Shown here: positions 39,034 to 51,713 of the stretch, in pieces
Layout: each line of letters opens with the position of its first letter
Numbering within the stretch: position 1 is the first letter of the stretch
Origin: Aphelocoma coerulescens
Taxonomy: Eukaryota; Chordata; Aves; Passeriformes; Corvidae
DNA length: 64,000 bases
Direction: 5' to 3'
Assembly (NCBI RefSeq): GCF_041296385.1
Contig: NC_091017.1
Location: 50,714,214-50,778,213 of the forward strand
Made by a program: the position numbers and the translations under genes
Notes under the pieces: model-generated
Databases searched by the model: none
What the model saw: only the letters and a program-made list of their open reading frames with translations
What the model was told of the DNA's origin: nothing

Positions 39034-42000
39034 TCTGGCCAGGTTTGTAGCCTTCAAAACCACAGTTGAATACTTTGAAGTTAGGATAGAATTTTTCCTC
39101 ATATCTTCTGTTCTCTGTGAAGGTATTACATCATAGCCACTTTTCATTGTGTGGCTAGGAAGTAATAGGCATGAAATAAGAAAAATAATATAAAGAGGAT
39201 GACTTAGGATCTCATTCCAAGTGAATATATCCTTTAAAGCTCATTGAAGCAAATAATGAAACTAAGAAACAGGATTTATTGCAGAAGCTGAAGTATAAAA
39301 GCCTCATTAATGATAATCTCTGGTTTTGTATGCCTGTTGAATATGTATCTGTAACCCTGTTGCCCTATGGATAGATACTGTATCGAGATATTTTTGGCTA
39401 AAAGATACAACCAAGCCACAGAGTTACACTGCATATTTCAGGAAAAGGGGAATTAATTGCAATTAGCTTGCAGTGCCCCTTTACTCCTTAAGACTCTTTT
39501 AGCTGCCTAAAAACAGAACCTAGGTTTTTTATTAGCAAACTAGCTTCAGCTGTTGCCCGTTTATTCAGTGTATTTCCAAGAGAAGTCAATAACAAATGTT
39601 TAAGCTCCTTTTTCTTTTCCATTAATAGGAGAAGTTTAATTAAACAAAATCCTGTCTTAATATGTGCTACTGCACTGAGGTCTGAGTCACCTGAAAAGAT
39701 CAGCTAAAATAAAATGTCAGCATTTGGTTTTGTTCACTGGTTACTAGCTAACATTCAGGAGTATAAATTGATTTCATATGGGAATGTCAGCTGCATGCTC
39801 TGGCTACAAATGAAGCTCTGAGTCAGAGGGGTAGAAAATATATTATAATCCAAATTTCTCAAGTTAATTTCTTCCAAGTAGGGGAATGACACCAAGGGGG
39901 AATTCATCCTGTATCCATTGAAGCATTTTGTTCTGCCCCCAAATAACTGCTAACTCTTTCTATGCAGTGACATAGGTCATCATGAAGCCTTTCTCCCCAC
40001 ACTGCTCTTCTCATGCCTTGCCTAAAATCATCCCCCACCATGTTTTTCAAGGTTTCCCCCAAACTTGCAGACTAGTATGGTTTTTAACAATCAAAGCAAA
40101 GCAGCAGGAGGATGGATTTTGGATAAAACAAAATACCAATTTGGAGAAAAATATCTGGTTTATGCTAAAACAAAGACTTCCTTCACTTTGAATCAGAAAA
40201 TGGTTTGTTTCAACCATAGACATTTCTAACCATGCTTGTAAAAGTTTTGTATAAGGCATCAATCACAAGGATGAAACAGAAAAGATGGCAGTGGTGACAT
40301 TATTCCCAAGTGCTTTTAATCAGTATTACAGCAGTTAATGGTATTTATCTAAGATAATTAAGACACATGTATTGCTTCTTGCACTGTACCCTGTGGTAAT
40401 AGTGGCTCAGGACAGCACAGCTCACACCTCTGCACCACTTCCCAACTGCACTTCTCTGAACTCCTAACCTTCTAAGGACAGCACAGGTGGGTGACAAGTC
40501 TTCAGAGCCAACAAGCTCTGAAGTGTTTTGTGCAAGTTTCATCCTCACAGAAGCTATGCAGTCCCCAGTGGGAAAACCCAAGCTCGCTGGTGTGGCCTGG
40601 AAGCTGTGGGTCCCGTCAGGTGACAGAGAGAGGGTGAGCGAGCGAACTGACAGCCGGGCAGGTCACATTCTTTTTAATGCAGAGGTGTGGAGATGAGGAC
40701 TGCTGGGTTGAACTCCTATTATGCACCTCCGTAAAAAATTGATGAAATATCACTCCTGAGATAGATGTGGAGGACTGAAACACAGCAAGATATTCTTTTT
40801 CTTAAATCAGTAACTGCAGAGGGCCTATGACTTCTGACTTGGGCTTACAGGGAATCAGCAGCAGCTGCAGACATTGTATTTAATTTGTCTGTTTGGCACT
40901 ATGTGTAAGGAGCATGTACTTCCTCTGGCCTCCAGTGTCCAGAACAGTGTGATGTAGTATGGATGTAATACCTGGCATGCTAATATTAGTACCATTCACT
41001 AACCATTAAAATTCCACTTGGGACTGACTTGACTTTGCTATTTCATGTTGAGGCTGACTATTTTTCCTTTGAAAATGGGTATCAGGCAAGTGGCAAGTAA
41101 CAAACGCTAGGTCCAATTTGTGGCTTGAAAACAGGCAAATGTAATACCTAGTTCTGAGTTGAACTTGGTCATCTACTCACCCTTCTTAAAATCTGTTTAA
41201 AGAAAGTCTCATCCCAAATTTAGCTTCTAATAAAGCCCCTGTTCTTTGAATGGCTTACTTTTATTCATGGCTTAAGTGTGGCTCTAATTCTACTAAATTG
41301 TTAATCACCACAGGGTTTAACCATATGAACATAAGTGTGTGGGTCCCTTCAAAGGACTTCCAAGTTGTCTTCATCCTCTGGACAAACCCTCAAGGGCCAA
41401 GTCACCAAAAGATGTTTTTGTCTTTCCTTTCCCACCCTTTGCTTTTTTCCCAGTTCTAAGCAACCATAAAATATGTGCTACACACTTTTGTGATGCAGGG
41501 AGAATAATAAGCTGCCCTCAGCCAAGTCACATACAGAAGCAATAGAAGAGTATTTTAACTGAGCAGGAAGCTATTTATCTCTAAATTACTTATGTTTAAA
41601 CGCACTTTAAAAAATCTTCTTCTTTTGACCAAATCAAAACAAATCTCCAAACGCAGATGTTCACTAAGTATCCAAACATGAATAAAAAATATTCAGAGAA
41701 ATTTGTGGGAAAGCTCTCAGAACCTAAATCCAAAAGCCTTTACACAGATTTTATTCAGTCAGAACTTGCTCTTAATCAAGGCTGAGGAATGAGTAAAGCT
41801 TTCAGAATTTAACCATCTCCTTACATAGTTGCATTTTTTAATTTAGGCTTTTTAATTTGTTACTTTCATACAGTACTCACCAGTAAACTCACAAACTATA
41901 AGCTGTCTCCTAAAAGCCATGAAATTGAAGCCAAGAGCTTTTGACTAACTCAAAATTTGCTGCTGCAAGGGATAAATGTGCCAGATCCTAGTATGTGGGT

Positions 42001-44331
42001 CACTTGCATTGCCAGACCATTCAGGGTATGAACAGACTTGTCTCTCTTATCCTGAAGAGGGAAGAGAATAAATACTTTCATCATTTTTCAACTTTTTGTG
42101 TTTTACAAGCAAATGTGTGATAATCAAAAACTGGAATATGGAATTGATTATATTTAGATCAGAACAGTGAATTTTCTCTTTCTTAATATCTGTGCTGTCA
42201 TTTCCCATCCTAACACCTCAATTCGTGCATTGCAACATCCATCTACTGCTAGAACAGGCACTAATTGGCTGAAGAGTATGGATCAGTAAATTGAATTACT
42301 GCCAGAGCACATCCAAACAGAGTAAAAGACTATTTGGAGGGCATTTTGAACAAACATGTATAGCCACTGCCTCTGCTTTTCCTCTCCTGTCAATAAATAC
42401 AGAAATTCAAATACCAAAGCTCTCAATAAATTTCACAACTGATAAAAAAATCAAATAACCATGGTTTTAATTACTCTTCTCTCTGAGCATTGAAATAACA
42501 CATAGTCCTATCTTTGCAAAAGGAAATCTTCTTAGGATCATGAATCAACAATATCATTTCTTACTCATGTGCTATGAGAGCATATCACATAACTACATGC
42601 TCTGGAAAGTATGAATCTGAATCAAGTTATGACTAGACTAAAATTCTCCATAGCTCAATTACAATCACTAATTTTGCTTTTTATTTCCTTTTTTCTTTAA
42701 CAGTTATTTCTGATGCTGACTGTTAAGATAAAAATCTTTCTAAAATCAGACATTAAGAAAGCAAGATAGGAAAATCTATGCAAGAATATGGTTGATGTAA
42801 TGAAAAAATATTTTGTGCAAAAAAAAAGATGAAATTTGGTGTTGTTAAGCATATTTTTGTAGAAGTTTGGTTTGGGGTTTTTTTTTGGTTGGGGTGTGAT
42901 TGGGTTTTTTTTTGTGCTTTTTTGAGTGAATTAGGCCTTTATTGCCTATCATGCACAGGGCAGCTGTTCAGATTAATAGCTTTGAGGCTGGGTTATTCAG
43001 ATATGCAGGGGTTTTGTTTTCAACTGCAGTGTTTCTGTGCTTTGGTTTTTGACCATGTAACATGTGATCTTTGTTAAAACCCTGCTGTGGAATGCTGACA
43101 CACACAGATGATTGTTTTTCCTGCCAGGGGTTCATATAGATTTATATGAAACCTGAAAAAAATGCAGACTCAACTTTTATTTTCCATTCAGAAAGAAACA
43201 CAGCTGTCATGTTGGTGACAAATAGCTTTTAATTTTGAACTTTTGGATGAAAGGAACAGGCATCTTTCCTGACCACACTGTGGCAGGATAAAGCTCACTA
43301 CATCCTATGAGTTACAAACCACGCATGGTATCTGTAGGTAACTGAACATAACATTTTACCAAATGCTTCAGACAAGAGATATTCTTAAGGTCAGCTTTCC
43401 CAAAACCAGGCCATGGACACGGCTTCCTCCTATAGTGGGGATCAACTGCTATTCCGAACCTATCTGATGTTTCCATCTATGACTACAAAGCAAAAAGGAA
43501 TTAAAATGAAGATTTACACAAAAATTGGGAGTAAGACATGACTGTCTTAGTCAGAAGCTAGTAAAATCAAGTGTTTTCTTCACAAGAAAACTCCAGGCTA
43601 AGATACTGTCAGCAGGAACATTTCACAGGATAAATGTTCAAGGGAAGGACTTGCTTTCTCAAATCATGGATTGATTGCAGGGCCAGTCAACAAGCCTTGC
43701 AGAAAATGGTCTCAGTGGCAGTGTATCCTCTGTCTGAACTAACTGACACGGTTTCTGCAGTAATCCCCTAAAATCTTGCCCTTGCTGGAGGGTTTGCACC
43801 TGTAGAGTGCCAGATTTCCTTCTTTGTTTCTTCTTTTAAACCCCCACCCATTTAATTCGCTGAGACAATGCAGCAGCAGGACAGCCACAATTCAGCACTG
43901 GGGCGTGGAAGAGAAAACCATGTGTGAGCCATCTGTAGGGCACTGGGCTCCCCAACATCTGCTACCCACATTCCAAGGTTATATGTCCAGATCATCTCCT
44001 GAGGTCTATGAACGGGATGTGCCTTGCAAAAGGAAGGGTGTGCTGCTCCTGCTGCTGGGCTTCCTCTAGCTGGGAGGCAGGATGAGATAATTTTACCCTT
44101 CCCACCATGGTCTCTGTAGCTTTTGTTGTTTTCCTTTTTGTGGTGCAAACCCCACTTTGATGTGGTTTTAGGGGTAACCACAAGGCAGTGTCCCTGGCTG
44201 GGTGGCTCTCAGGGACCAACAGCAAGAGGAGGCAGCTGAGCATCAACCCCATGACTACATGGAAGAACCCCTTGCTTGACTCCTCTTACCCTGAGCAAAT
44301 CTCTCAGTACTGCTATAAGGAATATTTGTCT

Positions 44332-44347
44332 ATCTGTCTGTCTGTCT
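44332..44347. repeat. (TCTG)n microsatellite
   Basis: Four copies of the unit, with a variant TCTA unit on each side. Confidence 0.7.
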
Positions 44348-47300
44348 ACCCTCACCTGTACTTAAGGCTCTCTTGCCACTGAAGGAAATCAAAGAGATTT
44401 CCTGGCTCAGAAAGTCACTCATTATAAATAAATGTGTTTTCTTTTATGATGCTGGCACTTTGCCACTTCACAGCAGCTGAAATCTGTGCCTACTATTCAA
44501 GACAGATAGAAATGTTTACACAGCATATTCCCAAGCTAAAATTTTAAAATATAAATAAAAGATAACATTATTCTGAATATATTAATATATTATCAAGCCC
44601 GAGCCTGAGAAAGAAGTTGCAGGACATTTGTCTTGTGTTGGCTGGAGAGATTTGTCTGTACCAGTTGTAAATATTGCTTTTGCTATGTGGAGTTAGGGAC
44701 TTCTGCACAATAGATAACTGTAATGCAATTAATGAAAATGAAATTTAATTCAATTGCCACCACATCCACATCAAGGGAACCATCCAAGCACAAGACCCAG
44801 TGAAGTTAAAACAGTTTCTTTGGTCTTTTTAGAAATGCATTTGCCCCCAATCCAATTTCATGTTCAAAATCAAAGCTTAATTTCTACAATATAATGGAAA
44901 TTAATTAATTTATATAATCATATAGTAATTTCCCTACCTCAGAAAAAAGTACAGTAGACAAATTGTCTACCAAAAACTCTTCCAGTCTTCTGCACGACTA
45001 ATAAATAAGTTAATAATCTGAATGAATGTGGTGAACAAAGCATATCTAATAGCCCTTTAAAAGCTTTCCAATCATCTAAAATACTGTTTGCCTTAAATTT
45101 TATTTTACTCAAAAAATATTCTATCTGTTATGTAATAGGAGCTTCAAATCATTATATCTTTCATGCAATGCATTTTTTAATTAGTTCTAGGAACTGACTA
45201 GAGTGTCTGTAATGGGAGGAAAATATTTCTCTGAACTTACTCCATCGCTGGCTATATATTTCTAGGTAAAAAGTCAAAGGAAAGGAGTTTGAGCTTTAAC
45301 CTATCTAAACTTATCTGCAAAATATACTCAGATGTAGTTTGAAAGACAGAGACAAATAGTGTGTTTAACCTTAGGAGGTGCTTGGGTTTTCCCTAATCTC
45401 GACCTGCCACATAGCTGAAAGTGGAAGCCTTTGAAATGTTTTTACAAAAATATTTACTTTTTTTTAAATTAGGAATGGAGAAGATTAACAAGGCTTTTCC
45501 TCTCCTTTTCTTTTTAACCTTGCAAACAGTTTAGTCATGAACCTCTGCAGGTTGGCATGTTCTGTTGAGTTTATCTGATAGTGGCAAAACAAACTTCAAA
45601 TATCTCAAGGGCTCAGTTTAATCTGTTGAGCATAGAACAGCCTTTTATCTAAAGATATCTAATTAATAGACTAGTCATTCAGCAATGAGCCCTGCATCAT
45701 GTTAGTTTCTGTAGGAACTTCTTCATTACAATTATGCATTAAAAAAAGAGATGGGAAGTGTACAAAATGAGTCAAAACTGCAGAATTTGGACATCTTGGA
45801 ATCATGTACTGCTTAAAGTCTGAATGCTAAATACACTGTCCATCTGCTTCTCTTGCTGATATATTGGCTAACCCCATGAGATACTGATGTTGGATATTTG
45901 GGTTCATATACAGGGATAAGGAGCCAGCACCCAGCCCAGCAATTTTAATCATACAAAACTCTCTTTGATCACAGTGTTGCTGTTCATGATACTCAGTCTA
46001 GATTTGCTGCCAAGTCAAAAGGACAGGAAGAATGAAACCCTCAGGACTGAAAAGGGCAGTTACCTTGGTAAAGAGTAAACTGGAGTGAGTATGCAGGCAT
46101 TGTGCAACTGGGTGAAGGACTAAGACTTCCAGCACTGGGGCACAATTTAGTGAAGACTGTAAGACTGCTTCTTTATAGAAGAAATATCTACAGCTTACTG
46201 ATTCTTTGTTGTGAGCATTTTTCTAGCAAAAGGACAGTTCCTATTTAGTATGTTCAATCATTAGTAAAAAGAAAATGCAGGCTGAGAAAAGGAGAAAAAT
46301 ATTTTTTTTCTTCAAAAGAAGAAAAATCTATTGACAGCAAAATAAAACAAATTTGGAATCATTCTCAGCGCATCTTCATAGGCAATAACCACACCACAAA
46401 TTAATGACACATTGAATATTTTTTGCTATTTCAGTTCCTTTTCACTGCCCCATTGACATTTTCATAAGCCTCTTGGCAGTAGAGTCAACTTTTCTGCATT
46501 CTAGTTTGCCCCAGTTTAAGAGTGCATTTTCCTGTTTCTAATCATCCATAATCTCCCATAACCCTCACTCATATCAATCTTCCAGCTAGCATGAGCAGCT
46601 GATGACAGTGCACAATGCCTGACATCTCCATGCTATTCCTAGATGCAAAAGTCATGTTGTATCCCAGCCAAAACAGCAAATACTAAAATGACTGATTGAG
46701 AAACAATTAAGAAAATGGAGGATTTGATACCTGAATAGATAGCAGAATTTTGAAGGTGTGGAGGAAAAATTGAAATTTCTAAACAACCTCAGTTTATTTT
46801 ACTTAATTTTTTTTTCTTTCTGTTTTGACTCCTATTGAACCATGATGATGCAATTCTTTGTGAACCAAGGAAAATACTATATTTGAGGCTTTCTTTCTCA
46901 CAGAAAAACTTCGTTTTCTGTTCAGTGATGAACACACAGGTGGCTTGTGGAACTATTCACTTGGAAACACTGTTAAGTTGTCCCACGTTTCTCCTAGGAC
47001 TCTTAGCCTGAGGATTCCCTGCTCCAGCAGCTCAAGAGGAATGCATTTTTCTAATGCTGTCTTCCTAGCATTCATTTTGTTGATGTGGCTGTTGAGCTAT
47101 GGAAGACAACTTGAACTGCAAGTCAGTCGCAGAAATACTAGTCTTAAGCATATTAGCTCATTCCCGCAGTCATGACAAAAGCCCAAACCAGCTGCTAATA
47201 CATATTAAATAAAGACAGGTGGTTGGATTTTATGTTCAATTTATTTACTAGTTTATTATGTGGCTTAAAAGTCTGAGAAGAAATTTTTAAAGGTTTTGTC

Positions 47301-47602
47301 TCAATTTCATGGATTTAAATACCAAATAACATCTCTTTCCACAAATAATAGCAGTCAGAAAAGGTTTTCAAGCTTTTTCTATGTGCTACTTTTACAAAAT
47401 ATGCTTAAAAGAAACTAGTTAGTCTGGCCACATATAGAAATGAATATGAATTGTCCAGTATGTCACAGCAGTAACAGTAGCAGTTGGATTTAATCAACAT
47501 CATTTGGGCAGAAGGTTTTGGTTGCCAATGGAAGTGTTAAGGGTATACTTTTTCAACACAATTTTCTGAAGAAATGTGGCTTATGGGAGAACATTGGTCC
47601 TT

Positions 47603-47621
47603 CATCCATCCATCCATCCAC
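47603..47621. repeat. (CATC)n microsatellite
   Basis: Nearly five perfect copies of the unit. Confidence 0.8.
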
Positions 47622-47890
47622 TGGTACCCATTCCTCCAAATGGATATTAATCTCAGACCTTACATGTATTTTGTATATCCATTATTTTCTGTATTTAAGA
47701 GTACAATATTTGAGTCATACTCTCAGAAACATCTCCTCTCTACGTAATCCTCCTACTCCTTGTTGCATCCCCCAGTGAAAATGAGAGCCCATCTTGGAAG
47801 GGTAGAGCCCATCTTATTTACAAATAAGAAATTATTCCTGTTTCAAAGAGAACTGAGCCTCCTGGTTCTCTGTACACTTTGGGGTTTTTT

Positions 47891-47907
47891 TTCTCTCTCT
47901 CTCTCTT
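47891..47907. repeat. (TC)n microsatellite
   Basis: Eight copies of TC within a longer pyrimidine tract that runs from about 47885 to 47930. Confidence 0.8.
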
Positions 47908-48007
47908 TCCCTCTCCCCTCCTTTCTTCAGTCTGACAAGACCTTGTTTCATTTTCCTATCTAGATTTTTCTCCCTTCTTCATTTTCCCTTCCTCTTATGC
48001 AGTGAGC

Positions 48008-48105
48008 AGCCGGGTCTAGTGGAAGGTGTCCTGCCCATGGCAGGGTAGTTGGAACTAGATGGTTTCTAAGGTCCCTTCCAACCCAAACCATTCCATAATT
48101 CTAAC
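48008..48105 (+). mobile_element. CR1 LINE 3'UTR tail, short truncated copy
   Basis: Only the last ~100 bases of CR1 are present: 'gggtctagtggaaggtgtcc', 'tgcccatggcaggg', 'ttggaactagatgg', 'gtcccttccaaccc' and a decayed 'ccattccataattct' tail. It aligns with the right-hand third of the copy ending at 13353 but differs at several positions, so the two are separate insertions. Same orientation as the first exon. Confidence 0.92.
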
Positions 48106-50614
48106 TGATAATATATTTTAGGTCTTTCACAGTGCAAATTTCTGCATATTGTACAGTAACATGTCAGAGGGCAGTAATATTAGAGAATTAGGTATCTCTA
48201 CCGCTTCAGTTGAAATATTTCTTATGAAGTAGCATGGCCAATATTGCATCTAAGGAAACCCTGTACAAGCTGTCGTTTGTTTTTCTAAAAAAATACAAAC
48301 TAAAGCTGCATTTTTATTTTCAAAGCAGTAGCATTGAATTATTTTGAATAAGTAGGGGATTCCTCTCTGCACTTGTGATACCAATTGCTCTGCTTTTTAA
48401 TTCTGTTTTGCAACATTAGATAATAGGTAACTTTCATGAAGAGCTCCGGATCCTCCACTGGAGGCTTTGAAACATGGAGAGCTCCATCAGCATATTGGTC
48501 TCGTCCCCATTGTGACCAATTAAATGGGAGGATAGAACAGTGGGAAGATATAGAGGTTACTTGAGCAGTTTTCTCCATACATGGGGAAGCACTCATTTGG
48601 CAACACCTCCTCCTGCACCAGGAGAAAGTTGAAAAACTTGGCAACCACATGCCAATAAACAAAGAAAATTTTAGTGGCTGCTTCTATTCATGGCTGGCTG
48701 TAGAGGAACAGGTAGCTCAGCAGTTTCAAATCACCCTGAAAATGAAACTATCTGCTGGTAACAGCTAGATCGGAGCTGTGGAATGGGCTGTGCTTATTTG
48801 CACCATATACATGATGCTACCCACTCCTGCACACCTTAACAACAGTGCTTTCGGTGGGATTTATGTTACCTGTATGCTAACTTGCCTTCTGTTATTGTAC
48901 CACAATCTGCACAATTTTCCTTCTGTAGAGATTGGCAGACAATTTTAAGGTCAGATAATCAAAATGATTTAATGGACATTTTGATTCTTCTTTGTTGTGG
49001 AGTTAAAATAAATTCCTCAGTTAAAATTCTCTTTCTGCTACATGTATATTCAAGCATTATCCAAAAACATGGGTCTAGCCCTGCAAGCCATTATTCACAT
49101 GAATTAATTCCTTACCTTTATGGAATTACTCATAGGAATGCTTGTTTTGCAGAATGCAGTCCTACTATGGCTGAGAAAATACAGGTAACCAAAAAAAGAT
49201 TAAAAGACTGTTTCTTGCCAAAAAAACAAAGAGTTTATTTGTATTTCATAACATTTATTATAGTTTTCACAAGAAAGGCTAAAATTGTAGCTAAAGCAAG
49301 CAGCAGTTTTACTTTCTTATTGAACATCTTTTAGGAAAAAACTTGAGGTCCTGAAAAGTTCCAATAGAGTCTTGTATTAAAAGCGTTAAAACCTGAATTA
49401 AAGAACATAATTCAGATGGAGTTCTGGTGACTGTGCCAAAGATTACATCGTTGGCTGCTGACTGCATCCAGATTTTTAGAGCAGGTGTGTTGACTCATTC
49501 TCTGAGAAGCTGAGGAGAAATGCTGGCCTCACTCCAACCCCTTAACACACAGCTAACCCAGTTCCATCGCTGCTTTGGGACAAACCACTGCTGTCAGACA
49601 GCGCAATCTTCATGGAAATGCAAAATATGGCTTTAACATGATATTCCAGAGGGATTAGCAATGCTCTGTATGAAAGCTGGAGAATGATTTACATCCCAAG
49701 TTTAGTTACTCCACTGCTAACAGCGCTTGTGTGTTGGGAGGTTTATTGTGATTGCAAAAGCAGCAGCCACTCAGATGGACTTTTTTCCTGAGAAAGTTGA
49801 TGAATGCTTGGCCTGTGACACTTAACTGATTTTGGAAAATGCATGCCTTTTCCAACACATTTTGAACATTTTTGCCATTTCTATTGGAGGTTGTCCATGC
49901 TCACTTTGGTATTTCACATGGCCTCTATTACCTGGTGTATTGTCAAAATCACCATATTTGTCATCTTGCTGGTAGTTCCCTGTTTACCTTTTCTTATCCA
50001 AATGATGTGTGTTACAGCACATAGAGATAGTAAGGATTTTACTTTACAAGTTATTTTTGTTTAATAAAAAGATGCCATTTCAGCAATCTGAGGAGGATAT
50101 TCATACACTGAAAAAAAGAGTTCAGAGACAATATCTACCTCCTGTCCCCTTCCCCCTTTCTTTGAAGTTTGGAAGAGCCCACAGGCCAAAAAGCAAACAG
50201 TAATCAACAAAAAGATATCTCTACAGAAAGCTTTTCCTACAGCTAGGTCCCACCTGATTAAATACAACTGCTATTAGTGTCACTGCCTTAATTATTACTA
50301 AAAGTAGCAGTTGTATCCATCAGAAGTGCTAATGTCTGGGATATCCAGTGTCATTACAATTAAAGCCTCAAGAGTTCAACAAGTACCCCCAGTTGCACAG
50401 AGAAGTATGGTGGAAACCAGAGAGCCATTCTCTGGACTAGTTAAATTTTATGGTACACCTTTCTACCCATTTGGAAAAAAACAGGTAATGTAATAACAAA
50501 ACCCTATATTACAATGTTGTTTACATTTGTGTATAGGCAACAAAAGCATGCATTTGCCTAATCTGCTGGCACGTGGCAGAATAAAACTGGGAAATTCATC
50601 AACAGCTCTCTCAC

Positions 50615-50713
50615 CTTCACTGACAGCCATAGCTGACATTTTTGTTGCCAGTATCTCAACAGTCGAGGGAGGCTGGGTCTGCTCCACAGTTTCAGTGCAA
50701 ATATGGAGCACTT
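50615..50713 (-). other. Candidate minus-strand exon of unknown identity
   Basis: On the minus strand a pyrimidine-rich acceptor (cattctcctgactttcacag, ending at 50714) precedes 99 bases that end AAG before gtgaga, a strong donor. The length is exactly 33 codons. Two of the three frames are open. One reads VEQTQPPSTVEILATKMSA in its middle part. No homology recognised. It could be a non-coding RNA exon antisense to the host intron, a cryptic exon, or chance. Confidence 0.18.
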
Positions 50714-51691
50714 CTGTGAAAGTCAGGAGAATGATGGCAGCCAGAAAACTAAATTTACTTTAAATAGGAGAAGTTCTAGCAGCCTCATGATAGCAACTGA
50801 TTTGGACTAGGTTTTCTGGAGAGATTTACACAACCTTCACAGATCTGTCAGGTGAAGAAACAAGACTTCATGCAGAACTTGCAAGCATTCACCTTTCACC
50901 CTTAATCTATTATAAAAAATAAAAATGGAAATACATCACTGCTATTGCCAGTCATTCATTTTGAGAGTTTTGAATTTCATAGTGGAAACTGCCCTTTGAA
51001 ATATATTTTTAACGGCTGAATATAAGAGATTATTTTATTCAAGGCATCTACTTCTTCAAGCAATGCTTTCCTACAATGTTTTGTATTTTTTGTGAAGACT
51101 GGTAAATTGAAAAAGAAACAAAAAATGTTTAATAGGCTGATTCTAAAATAGGCCCACCTTATATGCTCATTCTGAGTCTCCTCTCCTTTTCTCTCTTTTG
51201 CTTCCACAACTCATTTTCCAAACTCAACAGGGATCTATGAAATGGGAAATCAAGATGTGAAAGAAGATGCTTGGTGTGGTTACTTCATGGAAACCCACAT
51301 TCCAGCTCACAGCTAATTGCAGGCAATGCTGACATATGAGAGCTGGGAAAAACTGGGATGTTAAATCTGCTTATTTGTACAGTAAAATCTTTTCCACAAA
51401 GTATTATTTTACTTCATGGAGCCAAGGGCAGTCTGCAACATCAATGCTAGCAGGAATTTAATGTTGTATTAATAGGGGATGGTAAAAGACAACGTAGCTT
51501 TAATAATTTAGCATAGAGATAGACCATGGACCAAAACATTAATCATAAGCATTCCTCTATTGACCTCCTGAAGGGCCAGACTCCTCCAGCTAAGCTTATT
51601 AATCCCCATGAGAATAATAATATCCCATTTCAACAGTGAGAACAGAACACTTGTCTTGGTTTTAGTTGACGGATGGCTTAACTATTTTTAC

Positions 51692-51713
51692 TTTTTTTTT
51701 TTTTTTTTTTTTT
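51692..51713 (+). repeat. Poly(T) tract, 22 bases
   Basis: The longest homopolymer in the window. It is followed by gagacaaa; no minus-strand retrocopy is recognised to its right. Confidence 0.9.

Larger units (their letters stand above)
36424..48007. other. Intronic DNA, 11.6 kb; no gene seen
   Basis: Unique sequence with microsatellites. The frame at 37908-38378 (-, 156 codons) has hydrophobic and Cys-rich stretches, but no recognisable family, no flanking splice logic and no signal-peptide start. It is most likely chance. A purine-rich run lies at 36797-36837. A TAAT-rich block at about 39290-39650 is described as a possible enhancer in the findings. Confidence 0.4.

Noticed and set aside
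46933..46944. ATG AAC ACA CAG before gtggct as an alternative first exon
   Set aside because: Only four codons, a weak donor, the wrong phase, and no similarity to known family starts.
48882..49334. 150-codon plus-strand frame
   Set aside because: Composition is that of random AT-rich DNA (Ile, Phe, Lys, Ser) and no motif or conserved block can be seen.
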